Of a stretch of DNA of 14,153 nucleotides, positions 1-5,520 are shown piece by piece. How positions within the stretch are numbered: the stretch's first letter is position 1; each line of letters opens with the position of its first letter. Position numbers and translations under genes: made by a program. Source of the stretch: Frankiaceae bacterium (GTDB taxonomy: Bacteria; Actinomycetota; Actinomycetes; Mycobacteriales; SCTD01); NCBI GenBank assembly GCA_947479995.1, contig CANKBT010000044.1, forward strand, positions 1 through 14,153. The letters run 5' to 3'. The notes under the pieces are model-generated. The model was given only the letters and a program-made list of their open reading frames with translations. It made no database searches and was not told where the DNA came from.

Positions 1-1
1 G

Positions 2-223
2 TACGCCGCCGGCCACGTGCCGGGCGCGGTGTCGATGCCGTGGCGCGACATCACCGGCGAGGGCCTCGACCCCGCGGCGACGTACGTGACCTACTGCTGG
101 AGCGAGTCGTGCAACGCCGGCGACCGCGGCGCGCTGGCGCTCGCGCGGCTCGGCCTGCGCGTCAAGCTCATGCTGGGCGGCGTCGCCGGCTGGGAGCGCG
201 AGGGGCTGTCACTCCAGCGCTGA
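2..223 (+). CDS. Rhodanese-like domain protein, 3' part (5' end outside window)
   Basis: The reading frame is open from the left edge (first whole codon at base 2) and ends in TGA at 221-223, giving the last 73 residues. Rhodanese domains transfer sulfane sulfur through a persulfide on a cysteine at the start of a six-residue loop. The visible part has the pre-loop GHVPGAVSMPW motif (rhodanese CH2-like G-H-hydrophobic-P-G-A), the strand TYVTYC and the loop C-N-A-G-D-R (visible residues 37-42). A second Cys lies five residues before it in YCWSESC. The terminal LGGVAGWEREG is the usual rhodanese C-terminal motif (GG-x-x-x-W). This looks like a single-domain enzyme that ends right after the domain. 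The sulfur acceptor cannot be told from the sequence. Its 3' end overlaps the convergent GNAT gene by 15 bases. Confidence 0.88.
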   Translation, partial: YAAGHVPGAVSMPWRDITGEGLDPAATYVTYCWSESCNAGDRGALALARLGLRVKLMLGGVAGWEREGLSLQR

Positions 224-952
224 GGCGCGCACCCGGTAGCGGTAGCCGTGCGCGCGCACCATGCCGAGCGACGCGTAGAGCCGCACGGCGGGGCTCGCGC
301 TCAGCACCTGCAGGTACGCCGTGCGGCCGGGGTCGCCCTGCGCGGCGGCGCGCAGCAGGGCGGTGGCGTGCCCGCGCCCGCGGTGCCCGGGCAGCGTCGC
401 GACGCTGAAGACGCCGACGTGCCGCTCGCTGTCGACGGCGAGGGCGACCGCCGCGCCGGGCACCTGCAGGAAGCGCGCCCGGCCGCCGAGGCGGGCGTAG
501 ACCTCGCGCTCGGTGGCGGCGTCGTCGTCGCGCTGCTCGACCGCGGCGTGCACCGCGCGCCAGCCGTCGTCGAGGCCCTCGACGACCCCGGGCGCCGGGC
601 CGGCGAGCGCCCCGCACGGCGCGGTCATGACGTCGGAGTCGAGGTCGGCCGCCCAGCCGCGCGCGGCGAGCGCCGCGTCGAGCCGCGGCTGCCGGTCGGT
701 CACCTGCACCGCCAGCGGCTGGTCGTGCTGCCGGGCCCACCGCTGCGCGGCGTCCAGGGCGTCGTCGAGGCCGTCCGCGCCGGCGCGCGGGTCGAGCGGC
801 CGGGCCGACGTCGAGCGGCGGCGGTGCACGCCCGGCGTCGCGCGCAGCCGCCAGCCGGCCACGTCGCGCACGACCGCGGGCGGCCAGTCGGCCTCCTGCC
901 GCGCGACCAGCGCGGCGTGGTCGCGGTCGTCGGACGCCTCGGGGTGCCGCAC
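209..952 (-). CDS. GNAT-family N-acetyltransferase
   Basis: This encodes 247 residues if the GTG at 952 is the start. The C-terminal half is a GNAT domain. Residues 184-205 (VATLPGHRGRGHATALL and following) form the acetyl-CoA pyrophosphate-binding motif A with its R-G-x-G-x-A loop. Residues 213-230 (YLQVLSASPAVRLYASLGM) form the motif B segment that ends most GNAT domains. The N-terminal half, with AGWRLRATPGVHRRR at about 32-46, resembles the degenerate first domain of two-domain actinobacterial GNATs. The acceptor substrate is unknown. The start is uncertain. No Shine-Dalgarno is seen before 952, and only 9 bases separate it from the divergent glycosylase gene. In-frame GTGs at V28 or V31 would free promoter space, but would drop the ADWPP segment that family members usually keep before the tryptophan motif. 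The 3' end overlaps the rhodanese gene. Confidence 0.85.
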   Translation of the reverse strand: MRHPEASDDRDHAALVARQEADWPPAVVRDVAGWRLRATPGVHRRRSTSARPLDPRAGADGLDDALDAAQRWARQHDQPLAVQVTDRQPRLDAALAARGWAADLDSDVMTAPCGALAGPAPGVVEGLDDGWRAVHAAVEQRDDDAATEREVYARLGGRARFLQVPGAAVALAVDSERHVGVFSVATLPGHRGRGHATALLRAAAQGDPGRTAYLQVLSASPAVRLYASLGMVRAHGYRYRVRASALE

Positions 953-961
953 ACTGGGAGG

Positions 962-1873
962 GTGCCGGAGGGGGACAGCGTCTGGAAGGCGGCGCGCCGC
1001 ATGGCGGACGCGCTCGTCGGCCGCACCGTCGTGCGCAGCGACTTCCGCGTGCCGCAGCTGGCCACCGCCGACCTGTCCGGCCGCGAGGTGCTGTCGTTCG
1101 ACTCGTACGGCAAGCACATGCTCACCCGCTTCAGCGGCACCGACGGGCGGGGCGGCCTGACCCTGCACACGCACTTCCTCATGGACGGCGCGTGGCAGGT
1201 CGTCGGCCCGGGCAAGCGGCTGCCGCGCAGCTTCGACGAGGAGGTGCGGCTCGTCCTCGAGACCGACGGGCCGACGGCGTACGCGCTGCGCATGCCGGTG
1301 CTGGAGCTGCTCGAGACCGCGCGCGAGCACGAGCACCTCGGCCACCTCGGCCCCGACGTGCTCGGCGAGGCCTTCGACGAGGCCGAGGCGCTGCGCCGGC
1401 TCGCGCAGGACCCGGAGCGACCGCTCGTCGAGGCGCTGCTGGACCAGAAGAACCTCGCCGGCATCGGCAACCTGTGGGCGGTCGAGACCTGCTACCTGCG
1501 CGGGCACGCGCCGTGGACGCCCGTGCGCGACGTCGACCTCGCGGCGGCCGTGCGGCTCGCGAAGCGGATGATGACGCACTCGCTCACCCACCCCGGCCAG
1601 GTCACGACCGGCGACACCCGGCGCGGGCAGACGCACTGGGTGTACGGCCGCGCGGAGCGTCCCTGCCGGCGCTGCGGCACGCCCGTGCAGTTCCGCGACG
1701 CCGGCCCCGGCCCGTACGAGCGCGAGACCTGGTGGTGCCCGCGCTGCCAGCCCGGGCCCTCCCCGTCGCTCGCCGAGCGGCCGACGCGGCCGGGCCTGCG
1801 CCGCGGCGTCAACGAGGAGTCCTTCGGCTCGCGCACCAGGCGGCTGTCGGGCCGGCCGGGCTACGCGCGGTGA
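962..1873 (+). CDS. nei: Fpg/Nei-family DNA glycosylase/AP lyase (first paralog, complete zinc finger)
   Basis: This is a 303-residue bifunctional base-excision-repair enzyme that removes oxidised bases and cleaves the abasic site. The start is fixed by chemistry: the family needs Pro2 as the N-terminal nucleophile, and the protein opens MPEGD with Glu3. The conserved lysine is K51 in YGKHML. The segment THFLMDGAW (70-78) is the family's void-filling/core strand region. The H2TH helix region includes ALLDQKNLAGIGN (158-170). The zinc finger is intact: C235-x2-C238 and C259-x2-C262, with an Arg in YERETWWC between the pairs. A 40-residue basic tail follows the finger. The sequence suits actinobacterial Nei (endonuclease VIII-like) better than MutM. 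A GGGAGG directly abuts the GTG start with no spacer, so it is unlikely to act as a normal ribosome-binding site; leaderless translation is possible. It heads a three-gene cluster. Confidence 0.93.
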   Translation: MPEGDSVWKAARRMADALVGRTVVRSDFRVPQLATADLSGREVLSFDSYGKHMLTRFSGTDGRGGLTLHTHFLMDGAWQVVGPGKRLPRSFDEEVRLVLETDGPTAYALRMPVLELLETAREHEHLGHLGPDVLGEAFDEAEALRRLAQDPERPLVEALLDQKNLAGIGNLWAVETCYLRGHAPWTPVRDVDLAAAVRLAKRMMTHSLTHPGQVTTGDTRRGQTHWVYGRAERPCRRCGTPVQFRDAGPGPYERETWWCPRCQPGPSPSLAERPTRPGLRRGVNEESFGSRTRRLSGRPGYAR

Positions 1874-1893
1874 CGCCGCGCGAGGGGCAGGTC

Positions 1894-2187
1894 GTGACCG
1901 TCTTCCGCAACCGCCTGCGGGGCGACGCGCAGCCGGCGTACGCCGAGGAGCTCGAGGTGGTCGTCGCGCTCGCCCGCGCGCTGCCCGGCTTCGTCGAGAC
2001 CAAGACCTTCACGGCCGACGACGGCGAGCGCTGCACCGTCGTCACCTTCGCCGACGAGGCGTCGCACGCGACGTGGCGCGCGCACCCGCGGCACCGGCAG
2101 GCGCAGCGCCGCGCCGCCGAGTTCTACGACGCCTGGTCGATCGCCGTCGGCACGACGACGTACGCCGCGGCCGGCCCCCGTGCCTGA
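1894..2187 (+). CDS. Small antibiotic-biosynthesis-monooxygenase (ABM) fold protein
   Basis: This encodes 97 residues. The opening VTVFRNRLRG, the central ALPGFVETKTFTADDGERCTVVTFAD, and the later ATWRAHPRHRQAQ with a closing strand match single-domain ABM (dimeric alpha/beta barrel) proteins of 90-105 residues. Some family members are cofactor-less monooxygenases or haem-degrading enzymes, but many have no known role. No haem-ligand pattern can be assigned here, so the substrate is unknown. The GTG at 1894 is chosen because GAGGGG lies six bases upstream. An in-frame GTG at 1870 overlaps the preceding stop codon (GTGA) and would add 8 residues. The gene sits between two Nei-type glycosylases and overlaps the second by 8 bases, so all three are probably cotranscribed. 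A link to oxidative-damage response is inference from position only. Confidence 0.85.
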   Translation: MTVFRNRLRGDAQPAYAEELEVVVALARALPGFVETKTFTADDGERCTVVTFADEASHATWRAHPRHRQAQRRAAEFYDAWSIAVGTTTYAAAGPRA

Positions 2188-3028
2188 GGGCGACACCGTC
2201 TGGCTGTCGGCGCAGCGCATGCACGAGGCGCTCGCCGGCCGCGTGCTCACGCGCACCGACTTCCGGGTGCCGCAGCTGGCGACCACCGACCTGTCGGGGC
2301 GCGTCGTGCTCGAGGTCGTGCCGCGCGGCAAGCACATGCTCACCCGCGTCGAGGGCGGCCTCACCCTGCACACGCACTTCCGCATGGACGGCACCTGGCA
2401 CCTCTACGCCCCCGGCGACCGCTGGACCGGCGGGGCCGACTGGCAGGTGCGCGTCGTGCTCGAGAACGAGGCCTGGCACGCGGTCGGCTACCGCCTGCCG
2501 GTCGTCGAGCTGCTCGCGACCGGCGACGAGCACACCGTCGTCGGCCACCTCGGGCCGGACGTGCTCGACGAGGCGTTCGACCTCGACCGGGCGGTGGCGA
2601 ACCTGGCGGCCGACCCCGACCGCGAGGTCGGGATGGCGCTGCTCGACCAGCGCGTGCTGGCCGGGCTCGGCAACCTCTACCGCTGCGAGGTGCTGTTCCT
2701 GCGCGGGCTCACGCCCTGGACCCGCGTCGGCGACGTGACGGACCTGCCGGGCCTGGTGCGCACCGCGCGCCGGCTCATGCGGGCCAACCGAGGGCACTGG
2801 GAGCAGACGACCACCGGCTCGCTGCGGCGCGGCGAGGACCACTGGGTGTTCGAGCGCACCGGCCGGCCGTGCCGGCGCTGCGGCACGCGCGTGCAGGTCG
2901 CCGAGCAGGGCGAGGCGCCCTACCAGCGCCTCACCTACTGGTGCCCCCGCGACCAGCTCGGGCCGGCCCCCGCGCACGCGCCGCCCCGGGCCCCGCGGCC
3001 GCTGGGGCGCACCCGCTACACCCCCTGA
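2180..3028 (+). CDS. nei: Fpg/Nei-family DNA glycosylase (second paralog, zinc finger with Cys-to-Asp change)
   Basis: This is a 282-residue paralog of the glycosylase at 962. MPEGDTVW supplies the Pro2 nucleophile and Glu3. K51 lies in RGKHML, and THFRMDGTW matches the first copy. The H2TH region reads ALLDQRVLAGLGN (153-165), with Arg where the first copy has Lys. The finger has C231-x2-C234 and C255, but the fourth ligand position is D258 (CPRDQ instead of CPRCQ). Asp may still hold zinc, or the finger may be weakened; the DNA-contacting Arg region (YQRLTYWC) is kept. Stretches shared with the first copy include DFRVPQLAT and DLSGR. The start is fixed by the Pro2 requirement. There is no Shine-Dalgarno before this GTG, and it lies inside the end of the ABM gene, so translation is probably coupled. 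Specificity (oxidised pyrimidine versus purine) cannot be read from the sequence. Confidence 0.92.
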   Translation: MPEGDTVWLSAQRMHEALAGRVLTRTDFRVPQLATTDLSGRVVLEVVPRGKHMLTRVEGGLTLHTHFRMDGTWHLYAPGDRWTGGADWQVRVVLENEAWHAVGYRLPVVELLATGDEHTVVGHLGPDVLDEAFDLDRAVANLAADPDREVGMALLDQRVLAGLGNLYRCEVLFLRGLTPWTRVGDVTDLPGLVRTARRLMRANRGHWEQTTTGSLRRGEDHWVFERTGRPCRRCGTRVQVAEQGEAPYQRLTYWCPRDQLGPAPAHAPPRAPRPLGRTRYTP

Positions 3029-3050
3029 CCCGGCGCGCCACCTCCCGGCC

Positions 3051-3060
3051 ACCGGCCGGT
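3051..3060. repeat. Perfect 10-base palindrome upstream of the secreted protein gene
   Basis: ACCGGCCGGT is self-complementary and lies in the 57-base gap between the second glycosylase stop and the ATG at 3086. It could be an operator half-pair or part of a weak terminator stem. With this GC content it could also be chance, and no thymine run follows it. Confidence 0.3.
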
Positions 3061-3085
3061 CACCTGGCTGGTCCAGCGTCGGCGC

Positions 3086-4525
3086 ATGACGCGCACCCGC
3101 ACCCTCGCCCTGCTCACCGCCGGCCTGTCCTGCGCCGCCCCGCTCGCCGTCGCGCCGTCGACCGCGGCCGCCGCCCCGCCGGCGGTGCGCCTCGTGCCGG
3201 TGCTCACCGTCGACACGGTCGGCGCCGAGATCGTCGCCTTCGACAGCGCGACGAAGCGCACGTTCGTCACGCAGGCCGACCCGGCGACCCTGCGCGTCTA
3301 CGACGCCCGCGGCCGCCTCGTCCGCGCGATGCCCTTCGCGGCGTACGGCAGCGAGCTCACGAGCGTCGACGCCCGCGACGGGGTCGTCGTGGCCGTCGTC
3401 AAGGCCGCCGTCGCCGGGCAGCCCGGCACGCTCGTCGTGCTCGACGCGCGCACGCTCGCCGTGCTGCGCTCCGCGACCGTCGGCGCCGGCCCCGACGCGG
3501 TGACCATCACGCCGGACGGCCGCCGCGCCGTCGTCGCCGACGAGGGCGAGCCGGTCGGCGGCTACTGCGCCGGCGGCGTCGACCCCGAGGGCAGCGTCTC
3601 GGTCGTCGACCTCGCGACCGGCACCTCGCGCCAGGCGCGCTTCGGCGGCGTGCCGCTGCCCGCCGGCGTGCGCGTCTACGGCCCGGGCGCCACGCCCGCG
3701 CAGGACCTCGAGCCGGAGTACGTCTCGGTCTCCCCCGACTCGCGCACCGCCGTCGTCACGCTGCAGGAGAACAACGCGCTGGCGCTCGTCGACCTGGCCA
3801 CCGCCCGCGTGACCGGCGTGGTCGCCGCCGGCTACCAGGACCACTCCCGTGTCGCCCTCGACCCCAGCGACCGCGACGGCACCGCCGGCGCCCTCGCGAC
3901 CTACCCGGGCCTGCGCGGCATGCGCCAGCCCGACCAGGTCGCCGCCTTCAGCGCCGGCGGTCAGCTCTACGCCGTCGAGGCCGGCGAGGGCGACGCGCGC
4001 GAGTACGACTGCTTCGACGAGCAGACCCGCGTCGGCGGCACCGGCCCGCTCGCCCGCCTGCGCACCACCACCGCCCCGCCGACCGCTGGTGCCACCTACG
4101 CGTACGGCTCGCGCAGCTTCGCCATCCGCGACAGCCGCGGCCGCGTCGTGTTCGACAGCGGCGACCAGCTCGAGCGCCTCACGCTCGCGGAGTTCCCCGA
4201 GCTGTTCAACGCCAGCGAGGGCAGCGCGCCCGACAGCCGCAGCGACGACAAGGGCCCCGAGCCCGAGGGCCTGACCGTCGGGCAGGCCTACGGCCGCACG
4301 TACGCCTTCATCGGCCTCGAGCGCGGCCCGGGCGCGGTCGTCGTCGCCGACGTGACCGAGCCCCGCGCGACGACCGTCGTCGACCTCGCACGCGTCGAGG
4401 GCGACGTGGCGCCGGAGGGGCTGGAGTTCGTGCCCGCCGCCGCCTCGCCGACCGGCGTGCCCCTGGTCATCGTCGCCAACGAGGTCAGCGGCACCACGAC
4501 GGCGTACGAGCTGCGCCGGGGCTGA
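3086..4525 (+). CDS. Secreted choice-of-anchor I family protein (beta-propeller-like)
   Basis: This encodes 479 residues. Residues 1-30 form a Sec-type signal peptide: an RTR basic start, a hydrophobic core, and an Ala-rich end with possible cleavage before APPAV. The rest matches the choice-of-anchor I family: GPDAVTITPDG (135-145), DPEGSVSVVDL (166-176), LEPEYVSVSPDSRTAVVTLQ, the acidic LDPSDRDGT (258-266), GDAREYD (302-308), SDDKGPEPEGLTVG (386-399), YAFIGLER (406-413) and the end segment VANEVSGTTTAYEL. Repeats of this kind form a beta-propeller, sometimes annotated as phosphatase- or phytase-like, but no enzymatic role is established. Family members often carry a C-terminal sorting or surface anchor. 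This one stops after the core domain, so it is probably released or held by other contacts. No clear Shine-Dalgarno precedes the ATG. The gene stands alone and converges on pspA. Confidence 0.88.
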   Translation: MTRTRTLALLTAGLSCAAPLAVAPSTAAAAPPAVRLVPVLTVDTVGAEIVAFDSATKRTFVTQADPATLRVYDARGRLVRAMPFAAYGSELTSVDARDGVVVAVVKAAVAGQPGTLVVLDARTLAVLRSATVGAGPDAVTITPDGRRAVVADEGEPVGGYCAGGVDPEGSVSVVDLATGTSRQARFGGVPLPAGVRVYGPGATPAQDLEPEYVSVSPDSRTAVVTLQENNALALVDLATARVTGVVAAGYQDHSRVALDPSDRDGTAGALATYPGLRGMRQPDQVAAFSAGGQLYAVEAGEGDAREYDCFDEQTRVGGTGPLARLRTTTAPPTAGATYAYGSRSFAIRDSRGRVVFDSGDQLERLTLAEFPELFNASEGSAPDSRSDDKGPEPEGLTVGQAYGRTYAFIGLERGPGAVVVADVTEPRATTVVDLARVEGDVAPEGLEFVPAAASPTGVPLVIVANEVSGTTTAYELRRG

Positions 4526-4531
4526 TCCCCG
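4517..4531. terminator. Stop-codon hairpin, possible bidirectional terminator
   Basis: CGGGG and CCCCG arms enclose the loop CTGAT, which contains the TGA stop of the secreted-protein gene (4523-4525). It sits in the 23-base convergent gap region before the pspA stop. A second short hairpin (GCCC-TGCT-GGGC, 4538-4549) follows and touches the pspA stop. The stems are short and lack U-tracts, so termination here is inference. Confidence 0.3.
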
Positions 4532-4548
4532 CGCCGCGCCCTGCTGGG

Positions 4549-5364
4549 CTAGGCGGTGCCGGCGTCCTTCGCGGCGTCCGGCGCCGCCGTGCCCTTGTCG
4601 AGCGAGGGCGCGGCCTCGGCGGGCGGCGTCGACAGCTGGTTGCCGGCCATGCTGGCGCGGATCTGGTCGAGGCGGCTGGAGCCGGCCATGTCGAGGGTGC
4701 TCTTCTGCACGTCGAGCATCCGGCCCTCGACGCTGTTCGACGCCAGCTCGGCGGCGCCCAGCGCCCGGGCGTAGCGGCCCTCGATCTTCTCGCGCACCTC
4801 GGCGAGGCTCGGCGTGTTGCCCGGCGCCGACAGCTCCGACATCGACGACAGCGACGCCGAGACCTGCTCCTGCATCTTGGCCTGCTCGAGCTGGCTGAGC
4901 AGCTGCGTGCGCTCGGCGAGCTTGCTCTGCACGACCATCGCGTTGTTCTCGACGGCCTTCTTGGCCTGCTCGGCGGCGGTGAGCGCCTGGTCGTGCAGGC
5001 CCTTGAGGTCCTCCATCGACTGCTCCGCGCTGACGAGCTGCGTCGCGAAGACCTGAGCGGTCTGCTCGTACTTGGCGGCCTCGGCCTCGTCGCCCTTGGC
5101 GCGCGCCTGGTCGGCGAGCACGAGCGCCTGGCGGGCCGAGCCCTGCAGCTTCTCGACCTCGCTCATCTGCCGGGCGAGCTTCATCTCCAGCTGGCGCTGG
5201 TTGCCGATGACGGCCGCCGCCTGCTGCGTGAGCTGCTGGTGCTGGCGCTGCGCGTCCTCGATCGCCTGCTGGATCTGGACCTTCGGGTCGGCCTTCTCGT
5301 CGATCTTCGCGCCGAACGCCGCCATGAGGTACCGCCAGCCCTTGATGAAGGGGTTGCTCGCCAT
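4549..5364 (-). CDS. pspA: PspA/IM30 family envelope-stress protein (mycobacterial 35 kDa antigen type)
   Basis: This encodes 271 residues. PspA proteins are peripheral membrane ESCRT-III-like proteins that polymerise on the inner face of the cytoplasmic membrane and counter proton leak and envelope stress. The N-terminus (NPFIKGWRYLMAAFGAKIDE) is the amphipathic membrane-binding helix region. Residues about 25-225 are almost entirely helical, Gln/Ala/Glu-rich coiled coil, with DPKVQIQQAIEDAQ, NQRQLEMKLARQ, LLSQLEQAKMQEQVSASL and APGNTPSLAEVREKIEGRYA, all characteristic of the Rv2744c-type actinobacterial group. The last 30 residues are an Ala/Pro/Asp-rich disordered tail. The ATG at 5364 has GAGGAG about eight bases upstream. 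In M. tuberculosis pspA follows clgR directly; here clgR lies about 2.4 kb upstream on the same strand with tetR and a divergent gene between them. No pspM- or pspN-like gene follows. Confidence 0.95.
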   Translation of the reverse strand: MASNPFIKGWRYLMAAFGAKIDEKADPKVQIQQAIEDAQRQHQQLTQQAAAVIGNQRQLEMKLARQMSEVEKLQGSARQALVLADQARAKGDEAEAAKYEQTAQVFATQLVSAEQSMEDLKGLHDQALTAAEQAKKAVENNAMVVQSKLAERTQLLSQLEQAKMQEQVSASLSSMSELSAPGNTPSLAEVREKIEGRYARALGAAELASNSVEGRMLDVQKSTLDMAGSSRLDQIRASMAGNQLSTPPAEAAPSLDKGTAAPDAAKDAGTA

Positions 5365-5384
5365 GCGCCGTGCTCCTCGCCTCG

Positions 5385-5419
5385 GGTCCTGCCCACTCTG
5401 CCAGGTGCAGGTCCTGCCC
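5385..5419. repeat. Ten-base direct repeat in the pspA leader
   Basis: GGTCCTGCCC occurs at 5385-5394 and again at 5410-5419, 25 bases start to start. The second copy is part of the 11-base palindrome GCAGGTCCTGC (5407-5417). Both lie 21-55 bases upstream of the pspA start, where an operator or 5' leader element would be expected. The exact repeat is seen; any regulatory function is inferred. Confidence 0.4.
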
Positions 5420-5454
5420 CGGGCACGCCGGTCGGCACCGCTCCCGCCGTTCGG

Positions 5455-5483
5455 CGTACACGGTGATCTTCGCGCAGTACGGT
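5455..5483 (+). promoter_or_regulatory. Candidate promoter for the CWB2 protein gene
   Basis: TACGGT at 5478-5483 fits the actinobacterial TAnnnT -10 pattern. CGTACA, 17 bases upstream, matches TTGACA at only three positions. The start site would fall near 5490, leaving a leader of about 30 bases that contains the GGAG Shine-Dalgarno at 5511-5514. The 156-base region 5365-5520 must hold divergent promoters for pspA and this gene. Confidence 0.3.
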
Positions 5484-5520
5484 CCCGGCACCCCGCCGTC
5501 ACCACCCCCCGGAGACCGCC

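Noticed and set aside
1870..1893. Alternative ABM start at GTG 1870 overlapping the first glycosylase stop
   Set aside because: It is possible by coupling, but GAGGGG is correctly spaced for the GTG at 1894, and the shorter protein begins with the first strand as family members do.
3086..3175. Lipoprotein signal around Cys16 in the choice-of-anchor I protein
   Set aside because: The residues before Cys are G-L-S, which lacks the required Leu/Val/Ile at -3, and the hydrophobic stretch continues past the Cys to an Ala-x-Ala-like site.
5365..5520. ClgR operator (CGC-N5-GCG type) upstream of pspA or clgR
   Set aside because: I read both regions for the pattern and found no convincing match, so no ClgR site is annotated.
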